Positions 38,156 to 47,312 of a stretch of 64,000 nucleotides of DNA are shown piece by piece (position 1 is the stretch's first letter; every line of letters starts with the position of its first letter). The stretch covers positions 148,744 through 212,743 of the forward strand of contig CAJTIT010000001.1 of the NCBI GenBank assembly GCA_910576345.1, given 5' to 3'. The translations under genes and the position numbers were made by a program. This stretch comes from Erysipelotrichales bacterium. GTDB lineage: Bacteria; Bacillota_I; Bacilli_A; Erysipelotrichales; Erysipelotrichaceae. A model generated the notes under the pieces. It had not been told where the DNA came from. It saw only the letters and a program-made list of their open reading frames with translations, and searched no databases.

Positions 38156-40324
38156 TTGCGCATCGCTCATGTATATATGGAACATCCGACCATGAAACTA
38201 GATAAGACATTTACCTATGACTGCGCAAACTTTTCTTTACAGCGCGGTATGCGCGTTAAAGTACCGTTTGGAAATAAACAGCTGATTGGTTTTGTAGACT
38301 CTGTGGAAGACATAGATGATACAACCATACACCAATGGAATTATCGAATCAAATCGATTATCGATGTATTGGATGAAGAACCATTGATCAACGAAGAATT
38401 GTTCAAATTGGCTCATGAAATGGCCAGAACATGCGCAGCCCCTTTAATCAGCTGCTTTCAATGCATGCTGCCAAGCAAGCTGAAACCAAAAAGCAGTAAA
38501 CAGACGCTAAAGAAAGAAGCGTGGATCGTTTTTCATCATCGTATCGATCAAATCACCAAACGACAAAAAGAAATTTTGGATATTATGGAACTGCGCAAAG
38601 AAATGCTACGTTCTACCTTTTACAAAGAATTCAAAAGCGCAGGAAAAAAACTGCTGGAAAACGGATGTCTTGCAATTGAAGAACGGCTTTCACAAGCAAA
38701 GTTAGAGGAAACAAATCCGGAAGAATCCCAATATACATTGACACCCGAACAACGTCAAGCGGTTGCACAAATCTTTCATCATCGTCATCACAAAACATTT
38801 CTTTTACATGGTGTAACCGGATCCGGCAAAACCGAAGTGTTCTTACAGTTGGCGAAGCGTGTGATAGAACAGAATAAACAAGTTCTGTTTCTCGTACCGG
38901 AGATTAGCTTGACACCACAGATGATGACAAGAGTAAAACAGCGTTTTGGCGCCAATGTTGCGATCTATCACAGTAACCTCAATGCGCAGGAAAAATATGA
39001 ACAATATATGCTGGTCAAACATAAACGTGTATCCATTGTGGTTGGTACAAGAAGCGCTGTGTTTATGCCATTTGATCATTTGGGACTCCTAATTATGGAT
39101 GAAGAACATGATCTCAGTTATAAGCAGGATAACACGCCTCGCTATCATTGTCGAGATATTGCGCATATGCGCTCCATACATCACGATTGTCCGCTGATTT
39201 TAGCCAGCGCAACCCCAAGTCTGGAATCCTATGCACGCGCCTATAAGGGGCTTTACCAGCTGGTAGAAATGCCGCATCGCATCAATGATACATTTCCGAA
39301 AGTTACGATTGTGGAAATGCGCAAAGCCGTATCCAATGGAGAAGATTATATATTATCCAATGCGCTGTTAGAGAAAATACATGATCGTTTACAGAAAAAA
39401 GAACAAATTATCCTTTTATTAAACAGAAGAGGATATACACCTATATTGAGATGCATCAGCTGCGGTTATGTTCAAATGTGTCCGCATTGTGATACATCCA
39501 TGAATTATCATAAAGATGAACATCAATTGATATGTCACACTTGCGGTCATCATATGTTATTGCCACAAAGTTGTCCAAAATGCGGAAAGAGCGCATGGAG
39601 ATACTTAGGTATGGGGACACAACGTTTAGAAGAAATGGTCAGTCGCAAATTTCCAAAAGCACGCATCTTGCGTATGGATGCCGATACAACATCAAAAAAA
39701 TTTGCACATGAAGAATTGTTAGGACAATTTCAACGTCATGAAAGCGACATCTTGTTAGGTACGCAAATGATCGCAAAAGGTTTGGACTTTGAACAAGTTA
39801 CATTGGTCGGTATTTTAAATGGAGATGCACTGTTAAACAGAAATGATTACCGCAGTGCAGAACTCACTTATGATCTTTTGGAACAGGCAAGTGGAAGAAG
39901 CGGTCGTCATGCAAAACACGGAGAAGTCGTCATACAGGCATATGATCCAAACCACTATGCGATTCGCTGTGCAGCTGAGCATGATTATGCCACATTCTTT
40001 GCGCATGAAATGCGATATCGTCATATCGCCGGTTATCCGCCTTACCAATACCTTGTCGCTTTACGTTTTATTCATAAGGAAGAAATACAGGCAATGGATT
40101 CTGCCACACATTATCTGACACAGTTTCAAAAGGATAAAAACATGAAAATTCTGGGACCTGCGCCATTAGGAAAAATCAAGGATGAATATCATGTACGGTT
40201 GTTGCTGAAAGGGAAAAGCCAATCATATTTGAATGAGGTCGTATGGACCATTTTGAAACAACATGACACATCGTATCAAAAAGTTCGGATCGAAGCGGAT
40301 TTACAGCCGCTTGTATTGGAGTAA
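38156..40324 (+). CDS. priA: Primosomal protein N' (replication restart helicase PriA)
   Basis: A 722-residue 3'-5' helicase that recognises stalled forks and reloads the replisome. The N-terminal 3'-DNA-binding domain (KVPFGNKQLIGFV) leads to a helicase core with Walker A GVTGSGKTEV (about 219-228), Walker B IMDEEHD, and a Cys-rich zinc region (CISCGYVQMCPHCDTSMNYH, later CHTCGHHM and CPKCG). Motifs V and VI are in LLGTQMIAKGLDFEQV and QASGRSGR. The start is a TTG behind AAGAAGGGA; no ATG is available nearby. It heads the run priA - PAP2 - rsmB - tldD - tldE. Confidence 0.94.
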   Translation: MRIAHVYMEHPTMKLDKTFTYDCANFSLQRGMRVKVPFGNKQLIGFVDSVEDIDDTTIHQWNYRIKSIIDVLDEEPLINEELFKLAHEMARTCAAPLISCFQCMLPSKLKPKSSKQTLKKEAWIVFHHRIDQITKRQKEILDIMELRKEMLRSTFYKEFKSAGKKLLENGCLAIEERLSQAKLEETNPEESQYTLTPEQRQAVAQIFHHRHHKTFLLHGVTGSGKTEVFLQLAKRVIEQNKQVLFLVPEISLTPQMMTRVKQRFGANVAIYHSNLNAQEKYEQYMLVKHKRVSIVVGTRSAVFMPFDHLGLLIMDEEHDLSYKQDNTPRYHCRDIAHMRSIHHDCPLILASATPSLESYARAYKGLYQLVEMPHRINDTFPKVTIVEMRKAVSNGEDYILSNALLEKIHDRLQKKEQIILLLNRRGYTPILRCISCGYVQMCPHCDTSMNYHKDEHQLICHTCGHHMLLPQSCPKCGKSAWRYLGMGTQRLEEMVSRKFPKARILRMDADTTSKKFAHEELLGQFQRHESDILLGTQMIAKGLDFEQVTLVGILNGDALLNRNDYRSAELTYDLLEQASGRSGRHAKHGEVVIQAYDPNHYAIRCAAEHDYATFFAHEMRYRHIAGYPPYQYLVALRFIHKEEIQAMDSATHYLTQFQKDKNMKILGPAPLGKIKDEYHVRLLLKGKSQSYLNEVVWTILKQHDTSYQKVRIEADLQPLVLE

Positions 40325-40329
40325 ATCCT

Positions 40330-41109
40330 ATGTATAGTCGAAATAAGTGGATCTATCTTCCATATTTGATTTTCACTGCTTTGCTTGTGATTGCGACGTT
40401 TTATGATTTATCCATCAATTGTTTTCTGTACGATCCAAATCATCTTCCGTCTTTGTTTTTTGAACGCTTTGTTTTGATTCCGCCGGAATGTCTGATTCCC
40501 TTAACACTAATGGCATTTTCACGCATTTATCAAAAAAAGATCCTTGCGTTGACAGCGTTGATTGCATTTTTCATAATCGTAATGCATGCGTTTCAAGGAC
40601 TGCTTTCCATAGAAAACAATATTCTTATATCTGCGATGCTTTCCTTGACAGCGTTGTGGTTTTTATTTCAAATTCCTACACCAATCTGGACAAAACACAA
40701 AACTTTCTTTTATTATCTGGCATTTATACTGATAACCACATTTGTCATGACGCTTTCCATCAAACAGATTTGGGGACGCATTCGCTTTCGGGAAATGAGT
40801 GATCCGCTACTGGAATTTCAACCTTGGTATGTTTTCAGTGGAATCAATGGACACCATTCCTTTCCCAGCAATCACAGCGCTTTTATGACGCTGATTCTTT
40901 GTCCGCTGTTTACAAATGCACAACCCAAATATAAAACATTATGGATTGTTTTATGTTTTGGCTTGATTGCCTATATGATGTTGACAAGAATGATACTGGG
41001 CGCGCATTTTTTGTCTGATACGCTTTTTGGTTTTGCGATTCCCTATACCGCTATTCTGATTGCGTCTAAGATTTTCTATTATTCAAAGGAGAAAACACAT
41101 GAACATTAG
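40330..41109 (+). CDS. PAP2-family membrane phosphatase
   Basis: A 259-residue protein with about six membrane helices. It carries the three lipid phosphatase motifs in degenerate form: KQIWGRIRFRE (K-x6-RxR), GHHSFPSNHSA (PSGH-like) and TRMILGAHFLSDTLFG (SR-x5-H-x3-D), so the catalytic His pair and Asp are present. These enzymes dephosphorylate undecaprenyl diphosphate or phosphatidylglycerol phosphate at the outer face of the membrane. Substrate not assigned. It starts five bases after priA and overlaps rsmB by 11 bases. Confidence 0.85.
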   Translation: MYSRNKWIYLPYLIFTALLVIATFYDLSINCFLYDPNHLPSLFFERFVLIPPECLIPLTLMAFSRIYQKKILALTALIAFFIIVMHAFQGLLSIENNILISAMLSLTALWFLFQIPTPIWTKHKTFFYYLAFILITTFVMTLSIKQIWGRIRFREMSDPLLEFQPWYVFSGINGHHSFPSNHSAFMTLILCPLFTNAQPKYKTLWIVLCFGLIAYMMLTRMILGAHFLSDTLFGFAIPYTAILIASKIFYYSKEKTHEH

Positions 41110-42340
41110 AAAAATATCTTATGATTGTCTGTTTGATATCATGATCAACCATACATATTCCAATCTTTGCCTTCGCAAGGCACTGGAACCAATTGATGAA
41201 AACAAGCGGCCTTATATAACACAATGTGTGTATGGTACGCTGGAAAATTATCGCTATGTTCGATGGTGCTGGTGTGATCTTGTAAAAAAAGAACCGCATG
41301 TAAAGACAGCTGTGCTGCTTGATATGGCTGTATTTGAACTGTTGTGGTTAAAAACGCCTGCCTATGCCATCATCAATGAATGTGTAACGCTGATGAAACA
41401 CATCCACAAACATGATGCAGGGATGGTCAACGCTGTTTTAAGAAACGTCCATAAAAGAGGAAAACGGTTATTACCAAATGATCCGGATGAAAAACTATCC
41501 ATCGAGACCTCCCATCCGCTGTGGCTTGTCAAAATGTGGAATGCACAATACGGACCAGAGATATGTGTGGCCATTTGTAAAGGAAATCTAAAGCCAAGAA
41601 AACTAACGGCGCGTATCAATACGAATCAAACCACAAAAGATGTTCTGCTTGCGCAGACAAAATACTTTCAGCCCAGTCAATATACAGAAAACGCACTCAT
41701 CTATACCGGTGGCAATATCGCACATACCAAGTGGTACAAACAAGGAGACATCTCCATACAAGATGAGGCCAGTCAATTAATTGCGCCTTTGCTAGATCCA
41801 AAACCAAACCAACGCATTTTGGATGTATGTAGCGCACCCGGCACCAAAGCCGCGCATATTGGCGAACTGATTCATGATCAAGGAGAAATCATTTGCCTGG
41901 ATCTACATGAACACAGAGTCGAACTCATCAAACAAAGTGCCCAACGTTTACATCTGCGCTCGATTCATCCAATGTGCATGGATGCCTGTCATTTGGATGC
42001 GTTTCAGCCCAATTCATTTGATCGTGTTCTTTGTGATGTGCCTTGCAGCGGCTATGGAACGCTTTCACGCAAAAGCGACATTAAATATCATATGGAATCC
42101 AGCGACATGGATACGCTTATACCACTACAGAAAAAGATTTTACATGCGGCAAGCGTTATGGTAAAATCAGATGGAATCCTTGTGTATTCCACTTGTACGC
42201 TGAACAAAAAAGAAAATGAGAAACAAATTGCATGGTTTTTAAAAACACACGAGGATTTTACATGCATCAAAGAACAGACAGTTTTCCCGTTTACCTATGA
42301 TTGTGACGGATTTTATATGGCAAAACTAATCAAGAGGTGA
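41099..42340 (+). CDS. rsmB: 16S rRNA (cytosine-5) methyltransferase RsmB
   Basis: A 413-residue enzyme that methylates C967 of 16S rRNA. The N-terminal NusB-like domain (about 1-130) is followed by the SAM-dependent Rossmann domain with the SAM motif LDVCSAPGTKAAHIGEL, the catalytic stretch CDVPCSGYGTLSRKSD and the second catalytic Cys in YSTCTLNKKENE. AAAGGAG precedes the ATG at 41099, inside the end of the PAP2 gene. A longer in-frame version exists but lacks a ribosome binding site. An NSUN-type paralogue cannot be fully excluded, but the NusB domain supports RsmB. Confidence 0.92.
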   Translation: MNIRKISYDCLFDIMINHTYSNLCLRKALEPIDENKRPYITQCVYGTLENYRYVRWCWCDLVKKEPHVKTAVLLDMAVFELLWLKTPAYAIINECVTLMKHIHKHDAGMVNAVLRNVHKRGKRLLPNDPDEKLSIETSHPLWLVKMWNAQYGPEICVAICKGNLKPRKLTARINTNQTTKDVLLAQTKYFQPSQYTENALIYTGGNIAHTKWYKQGDISIQDEASQLIAPLLDPKPNQRILDVCSAPGTKAAHIGELIHDQGEIICLDLHEHRVELIKQSAQRLHLRSIHPMCMDACHLDAFQPNSFDRVLCDVPCSGYGTLSRKSDIKYHMESSDMDTLIPLQKKILHAASVMVKSDGILVYSTCTLNKKENEKQIAWFLKTHEDFTCIKEQTVFPFTYDCDGFYMAKLIKR

Positions 42341-42344
42341 AAAC

Positions 42345-43748
42345 ATGATTAAAAAAGAAGAATTAGAAGAACTGTTTCATTTGGCATTATCCAACGGCGG
42401 AGATTTTGCAGAAGTTTTTCAAGAAGAAAAAACGACCAATGCCTATGAAATGTTAAACGGCGTTGTAGAAAACAGCGCAAAGAAAAAAATCCAAGGTGTT
42501 TCGATACGGATCTACCAAGGACTGGGATCGGTATATGCTTATACGAATCATTTTGATCTCCTACAATTAAAAGATATGGTGTTGACCTTATGCGATTCAC
42601 TGGAACAAAAAGAAGATCATGACCATTCCATAAAGTGGAATGAAATTCGTTATGAAAACAAACATCCGATTCATTGTGATCCCAATCAATGTGATCGTGA
42701 AGAAAAAATCAAATTGTTGACACGTGCCAATGATGCGGCATTTGCATATGATCCCGGCATTCAAAAAGTCATCGCGTCGATGGCGGACGAACATCAAGAT
42801 GTCATTATATCCAACAGTGATGGCCGCTATGTCAAAGATACAAGAGTAAGGGTACGCATGCGTGTAAGTGCAATCGCAGAAGATGGCGAAAAAACCCAAG
42901 ATGGTACTTGTGCGCCTGGCGCATCCAAAGGCATGGAATTTTTTGAAGAAACAACACCGGAAAGCATCGGGAAAGAAGCCGCAAGAATTGCCAAAGTGAT
43001 GCTTCATGCAAAGGAGTGTCCAAGCAAGGTCATGGATGTGGTCATTGACAATGGATTTGGCGGTGTCATTTTTCATGAAGCATGCGGACATGCACTGGAA
43101 GCAGCTGCCGTTGCGAAACATCAGTCTGTGTTTGCCGATCGCCTGGGTGAGAAAATTGCCAATGAAGCTGTAACAGCGATTGATGATGGGACGATTCCCA
43201 ATGCATGGGGTTCTGCCAATGTAGATGATGAGGGAAATTTTACAAGGCGCAATGTATTGATTGAAAATGGCATATTGAAAAGCTATATGATCGATACGCT
43301 GAACGCACGCAGAATGCATTTGACATCCACCGGCAGTTCAAGAAGGGAAAGCTATCGTTATGAGAGCGTGTCCAGAATGACAAATACGTATTTAGCGCCC
43401 GGTCCCTACAAACCGGAAGAACTCATTGCCGCCACTCCGTATGGATTGTATGCGAAGACGATGGGCGGAGGCAGTGTAGATCCAAGCACCGGTGATTTCA
43501 ATTTCGCCGTATTGGAAGGCTATTTGATTGAAAATGGCAAGATCACAGTGCCTGTAAAGGGCGCAACGCTGATTGGCAACGGTGCGAAGACATTGATGGA
43601 TATTGATATGGTCGCTGATAATTTAAAGCGCGCACAGGGCATGTGCGGCGCCAGCAGCGGCTCCATACCGACCGATGTGGGACAGCCGGCCATACGTGTT
43701 CGTAATATGATTGTCGGCGGCAGTAAGGATGGTGACAACCATGAATAA
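42345..43748 (+). CDS. tldD: Metalloprotease TldD
   Basis: A 467-residue subunit of the TldD/TldE protease, which trims unfolded peptides and matures some ribosomal peptides (microcin B17, for example). The zinc motif HExxxH is seen in FHEACGHALEAAA at residues 244-249. The C-terminal region has TMGGGSVDPSTGDFNFAV and the Gly/Ser-rich end MCGASSGSIPTDVGQPAIRV, all family features. It overlaps the tldE gene by eight bases, so the two subunits are coupled. Confidence 0.94.
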   Translation: MIKKEELEELFHLALSNGGDFAEVFQEEKTTNAYEMLNGVVENSAKKKIQGVSIRIYQGLGSVYAYTNHFDLLQLKDMVLTLCDSLEQKEDHDHSIKWNEIRYENKHPIHCDPNQCDREEKIKLLTRANDAAFAYDPGIQKVIASMADEHQDVIISNSDGRYVKDTRVRVRMRVSAIAEDGEKTQDGTCAPGASKGMEFFEETTPESIGKEAARIAKVMLHAKECPSKVMDVVIDNGFGGVIFHEACGHALEAAAVAKHQSVFADRLGEKIANEAVTAIDDGTIPNAWGSANVDDEGNFTRRNVLIENGILKSYMIDTLNARRMHLTSTGSSRRESYRYESVSRMTNTYLAPGPYKPEELIAATPYGLYAKTMGGGSVDPSTGDFNFAVLEGYLIENGKITVPVKGATLIGNGAKTLMDIDMVADNLKRAQGMCGASSGSIPTDVGQPAIRVRNMIVGGSKDGDNHE

Positions 43749-45048
43749 AAAACAGCTGTTTGAAAAAGCAAAAGCGGAAGGAATAGAAGAATTAGAAATT
43801 TTTGAAAGCACGAATAAGAAAACATCATTGGACATTTTTGAACAGAATGTCGATCATTTCACGATCAGTGATACAACGACTTGGAAAGTAAGAGGTGTCT
43901 ATCAAGGACAAATGGGCAAAGTCATTGTGGAAGATGGAAGTGATTTTGATTTTATCATTGATGCCATCAAAGAAAATGCGACGGCAATCACCAGCAGTGA
44001 TGAACAGGAAATCTATGCCGGAGATGAACACTATCCTACGATACAAAAACGCAACAACACTTGTTTTCAAGCATCTTCCGCTAAAAAAGTGCAGTTGATG
44101 AAAACACTGGAACGAGAACTTTTGGAAAGCGATGCACGCATAGCGCAAGTGATGGAAGCATCGTATGTGGAATCATGTTCACAAGTGTCGATCACAAATT
44201 CAAAAGGACTTTGTCTTGCCAAAGAGAATCAATGGACGATGTTGGGCGCTTGTGTATTGGCAAAGGACAAGGATGATTTTAAAAGCGCCAGTGAAGTGGA
44301 ACTCATTGAGGATTTGGATGCATTTGATCTTTCTGATTTTGTGAAACGGCTGAAAGAAAAGGCTGTTTCCAAACTACATGCGGTTTCTGTGCATAGTGGA
44401 CACTACCCAATCATCATCGATCGAAGCGCAATGGCACAGTTGTTACAATGTGTGTTTGCTCAATTTCATGGCGATCAGGCTGCCAAAGGTATATCGCTTC
44501 TTTCTTGTGCGCTTCAACAATCAATATTTGACGAAAAAGTGACGTTGATCGATGATCCGCTACTACCACAAGGCGTCAACTGCACACCGTTTGATGATGA
44601 AGGCGTTGCCTGTCAAAGAAAAGTCATTGTGGATCACGGTGTTTTGCTTCAGTTTTTCCATAATTTAAAATCAAGCAAAAAAATGCAGGCAGAAACAAAA
44701 GGCAATGGATTTCATGGTTCGATTGACTATACGAATTTCTATATGGAAAATGGCGATCAAGAGGTAGATGAACTCATAAAACAAATGGATCGAGGTATCA
44801 TCGTAACCGATTTGGCAGGTCTCCATGCCGGATGGAATGCGATCACGACACAGTTTTCCATCCAGGCATCCGGTTTCTTTGTGGAACATGGCAAAATCGC
44901 TTACCCGATCAATCTGTTTACCATAGCGGGCAATTTCTTAAAACTCATGAAACAAGTCGATGGGATCGGAAATGATCTCAAACATTACCCAAGCGGTATC
45001 GGTGCGCCAAGCGTTTTGTTTCCCAATATTGCCATCAGCGGTTCATAA
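43741..45048 (+). CDS. tldE: TldE/PmbA-family protease subunit
   Basis: A 435-residue non-catalytic partner of TldD. It has the same fold but no HExxxH motif; the conserved end ALQQSIFDEKVTLIDDPLLP, then GHAGWNA-like LAGLHAGWNAITTQFS and PSVLFPNIAISGS, identify it. The ATG at 43741 follows AAGGATGGTG; the earlier in-frame start at 43711 would give ten extra residues without signal. Also called pmbA. No candidate substrate peptide gene is adjacent. Confidence 0.92.
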   Translation: MNKKQLFEKAKAEGIEELEIFESTNKKTSLDIFEQNVDHFTISDTTTWKVRGVYQGQMGKVIVEDGSDFDFIIDAIKENATAITSSDEQEIYAGDEHYPTIQKRNNTCFQASSAKKVQLMKTLERELLESDARIAQVMEASYVESCSQVSITNSKGLCLAKENQWTMLGACVLAKDKDDFKSASEVELIEDLDAFDLSDFVKRLKEKAVSKLHAVSVHSGHYPIIIDRSAMAQLLQCVFAQFHGDQAAKGISLLSCALQQSIFDEKVTLIDDPLLPQGVNCTPFDDEGVACQRKVIVDHGVLLQFFHNLKSSKKMQAETKGNGFHGSIDYTNFYMENGDQEVDELIKQMDRGIIVTDLAGLHAGWNAITTQFSIQASGFFVEHGKIAYPINLFTIAGNFLKLMKQVDGIGNDLKHYPSGIGAPSVLFPNIAISGS

Positions 45049-45094
45049 GGCGTATACCATACAAGGTATATGTCTTTTTAAATGGTTTGTTATA

Positions 45095-45235
45095 TTTGAT
45101 CATTCGTCTGCCTATATGATCGGTATTTTGCCTGTCGCTAAATATTCATCAAAATCAGAATTGAATATGTTTAAGGAATCTATTTACATAAATGATTATA
45201 TTTATGAAGATTATTTTAGATTTGATGAACAATAG
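45095..45235 (+). pseudogene. C-terminal relic of an AAA-ATPase-like (PF09820-type) protein
   Basis: The frame holds FDHSSAYMIGILPVAKYSSK followed by SELNMFKES and a TAG at 45233-45235. Proteins of the AAA-ATPase_like/DUF1703 group, common in gut Bacillota and Bacteroidota, carry a segment of the form [Y]-M-[TI]-G-I-L-P-I-x-K-Y-[GS]-x-x-S-x-L-N-x-F. Only about 45 codons remain of a family that normally exceeds 450 residues, with no start codon or upstream ATPase motifs. A further nine-codon ORF with its own AAGGAG (45251-45280) follows and may be another fragment. Confidence 0.55.
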
Positions 45236-45351
45236 ATTAAGGAGTATTGTATGCAATATCAAAAAAACGGTATCGGATAATTTCACTCTGTGACAAAGTA
45301 TGAAAAACATGCTGTTTATTTAAAATAATGCCTGTTTCTATTTATGAAATA

Positions 45352-45360
45352 TGGTATAAT
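45352..45360 (+). promoter_or_regulatory. Extended -10 promoter ahead of the zinc-ribbon membrane gene
   Basis: TGGTATAAT at 45352-45360, about 29 bases before the ATG; no good -35. Confidence 0.5.
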
Positions 45361-45388
45361 CTTACACAAGAAACGGAGATGAAGTTTT

Positions 45389-45784
45389 ATGAAACAATGG
45401 CTTCAGCGTTTGTTATATGGCAGATACGGTGTAGATCAATTCAGTATGGCTTTGCTCATACTTACACTTATTCTTATTTTGCTTAATGTGTTTTTTCGCT
45501 CATTTACCATTGGTATTCTATATTTGATGATTTTGATTTACAGCTACTATCGCATTTTTTCAAGAAACTTTTCCAAAAGAAGAAAAGAAAATCAATACTT
45601 TTTAAAATGGTATTACCCAATCCAACATTGGTTCAAAGACAAACAAGAACGCTTTTTGAATAGAAAAACGTATAAATACTTCAAATGCCCTAACTGTAAA
45701 CAGCGGCTAAGGGTTCCCAAAGGCAAAGGAAACATTACTGTCACATGCGCCAAATGCAGGACGAAATTTGATGCGCGCTCTTAA
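45389..45784 (+). CDS. Small membrane protein with C-terminal zinc ribbon
   Basis: A 131-residue protein with two hydrophobic helices (about 20-60, MALLILTLILILLNVFF and TIGILYLMILIYSYY), a basic linker and a C-terminal zinc ribbon CPNCKQRLRVPKGKG ... VTCAKC (about 99-123). Proteins of this build are widespread in Bacillota but have no known function; the ribbon would be cytoplasmic. ACGGAGATG is the probable ribosome binding region. It overlaps the next membrane protein gene, so they form a pair. Confidence 0.75.
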   Translation: MKQWLQRLLYGRYGVDQFSMALLILTLILILLNVFFRSFTIGILYLMILIYSYYRIFSRNFSKRRKENQYFLKWYYPIQHWFKDKQERFLNRKTYKYFKCPNCKQRLRVPKGKGNITVTCAKCRTKFDARS

Positions 45785-46166
45785 ACAAATCAATACACGA
45801 TGGTGGGTGATCTTTGTATCCGTATTGGTTGCCTGGATCACCGATATTTACGCACTGTCTTTGCCGCTAGGGATGTGTGCCATCAAGCATCTTTCACTGA
45901 TGACATTTCTGCTTGTGAGTACGGATACAATTTTAACCGTTCTTCATGTGCCACAAATAAAGCAGCCCCACATCGCCAAAATCCTGCAAAGCTTTTCCGT
46001 ATGTATTACTTTATGTTTGATCCTGCTTGTGATCGATACATTCATTACATATGCCTGTCCATGGTTTCCCGGCATGATTCGCTATTTTATCATAGACTTG
46101 TATTCCTATTATATTTGGATCTGTCCAATTCTTTCGCTGTTATATCATTGCGCTAAAAAGAAATAA
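45771..46166 (+). CDS. Hypothetical four-helix membrane protein
   Basis: A 131-residue integral membrane protein with about four helices (WWVIFVSVLVAWITDIYAL, LMTFLLVSTDTILTVL, FSVCITLCLILLVIDTFI, YSYYIWICPILSLLYH) and a Lys-rich end. I recognise no family. It starts 14 bases before the end of the zinc-ribbon gene, so it is likely co-translated. It might be a partner of that protein, but nothing in the sequence shows the role. Confidence 0.6.
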   Translation: MRALKQINTRWWVIFVSVLVAWITDIYALSLPLGMCAIKHLSLMTFLLVSTDTILTVLHVPQIKQPHIAKILQSFSVCITLCLILLVIDTFITYACPWFPGMIRYFIIDLYSYYIWICPILSLLYHCAKKK

Positions 46167-46241
46167 AAAAGATGAATTATCCATCTTGTGTTGAAAAAGA
46201 TTTTATGATATATTGATTAGCGAAGGAAAAGGTGATACAAA

Positions 46242-46745
46242 ATGGATATTTTTGATGCGATGAATAAAACAATGGATGAATATAAACGCATCACCGGTCT
46301 TCGCAGTTATTTGATTTTGGATACGACGGAAGTGAAAAGCGCATCAGAGCGCAATTATTTCTGTAAATGCTTAAAAGTCAGTTCACAAGCATTTCAAAAA
46401 TGCGAAGAATGCACACAAGAATACTACAAACTGGCAAGGGAAGCAAATGAAGAATGCATTTACTCTTGTCATGCGGGCCTCATCAAATGGGCAGTTCCTG
46501 TGAATCACAATGACTTTCATTGTGTCATCATGTCAGAAGGTATTCTATCAAAAAAACAAGTCGAAGACTCAGAAACATGGGTTTCTTATCTCAGTAAGGA
46601 ATATGATCTTTCCAAAGAACTGATCAAAAACAATTTTGAAGTTGTTACAACGATGAGCGAAGAACAAATGCAGGCAACGATACAATTACTCAAAGATCTC
46701 ATTACATACAATTTGGCGATTTATGAAGCAAACAAAGCGGAATAA
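46242..46745 (+). CDS. Stand-alone PocR ligand-binding domain protein
   Basis: A 167-residue protein made almost only of a PocR-type sensory domain, with features NYFCKCLKVSSQAFQKCEEC and CIYSCHAGLIKWAVPV (Cys/His pattern around residues 39-90). In most proteins this domain sits in front of a helix-turn-helix or kinase module, as in the propanediol regulator PocR. Here no output domain follows; the C-terminal 60 residues are helical. It could sense a small hydrocarbon-type ligand or metal cluster and act on a partner protein. AAGGAAAAGG precedes the ATG. Its own terminator starts inside its last codons. Confidence 0.75.
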   Translation: MDIFDAMNKTMDEYKRITGLRSYLILDTTEVKSASERNYFCKCLKVSSQAFQKCEECTQEYYKLAREANEECIYSCHAGLIKWAVPVNHNDFHCVIMSEGILSKKQVEDSETWVSYLSKEYDLSKELIKNNFEVVTTMSEEQMQATIQLLKDLITYNLAIYEANKAE

Positions 46746-46760
46746 AGCCGCTTTTGTTTT
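46731..46760 (+). terminator. Terminator after the PocR domain gene
   Basis: AACAAAGCGG (46731-46740) pairs with CCGCTTTTGTT (46748-46758) with one bulged base, followed by T residues; the 5' arm is within the coding end. Confidence 0.7.
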
Positions 46761-46837
46761 CGCGCAAACTGCATAACATACACAAAAAAAGCATATACTG
46801 GATGATAGATATAATTTCATTGATATAGGAGGAACTT

Positions 46838-47191
46838 ATGCGTTTAAAAGAAATGGTTTCAATGGATGTTTTAAAAGAATTTGGATATGTTTTAACAGAA
46901 AAAAATGATCAAACCGGTTTTCTTCGTTTTACCAAGCATTATGGTTCTTTTTTGGTTACCGTTTGCAACAACCAGTTTCGCAAACAAATTCACATTACTT
47001 TGATTGAAAATGAAAATGCATGTATCAAAGGAAAAGCAACGGTCGCAAGCATCCATCAGATCAATAAGGACTTATGCGAAATGACCAACCGGGGCTATTT
47101 GGATATGGAACAACCTGTCAGTGTGGCTTATGAAAACAATTGGGAAGAACAGATGGCAAGGAGCAATCCGTTTCAGTTTCTCATGCGATAA
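46838..47191 (+). CDS. Hypothetical protein
   Basis: A 117-residue soluble protein with no family I recognise and no signal peptide. It has two beta-like stretches (FLVTVCNNQFRKQIHITLIE) and a helical segment (VASIHQINKDLCEMTNRGYL). A good AGGAGGAAC ribosome binding site precedes the ATG and a terminator follows, so it is probably a real single-gene unit. Confidence 0.6.
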   Translation: MRLKEMVSMDVLKEFGYVLTEKNDQTGFLRFTKHYGSFLVTVCNNQFRKQIHITLIENENACIKGKATVASIHQINKDLCEMTNRGYLDMEQPVSVAYENNWEEQMARSNPFQFLMR

Positions 47192-47197
47192 AAAAAC

Positions 47198-47231
47198 AAA
47201 CTTGTGTGAAATTATCAACATAAGTTTTTTT
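47198..47231 (+). terminator. Terminator after the 117-residue hypothetical gene
   Basis: AAACTTGTGT (47198-47207) pairs with ACATAAGTTT (47218-47227), one G-T pair, followed by TTTT. Confidence 0.75.
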
Positions 47232-47277
47232 ATGGCATGTATCAATGATACAAACAAACCAAAATGAAATAGTAAAA

Positions 47278-47309
47278 AACAGGATAGCGTACATATATGC
47301 TATCCTGTT
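47278..47309 (-). terminator. Terminator of the minus-strand SdpRI-ABC operon
   Basis: Perfect 11-bp inverted repeat, AACAGGATAGC (47278-47288) and GCTATCCTGTT (47299-47309), with a ten-base loop. On the minus strand it is followed by TTTTTTA and lies directly behind the last gene. Confidence 0.85.
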
Positions 47310-47312
47310 TCA

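Noticed and set aside
42597..43319. A 240-codon minus-strand ORF opposite tldD
   Set aside because: Its composition (His, Cys and Phe-rich, no motif) is that of an antisense shadow, and tldD on the plus strand is certain.
42345..45048. TldD/TldE as part of a microcin-type biosynthetic cluster
   Set aside because: No precursor peptide, cyclodehydratase or export gene is adjacent; the pair lies in a housekeeping run behind priA and rsmB.
46167..46195. A hairpin AAGATG/CATCTT after the four-helix membrane gene as terminator
   Set aside because: The T-run lies only on the minus-strand side, and there is no minus-strand gene to end there; too weak to list.
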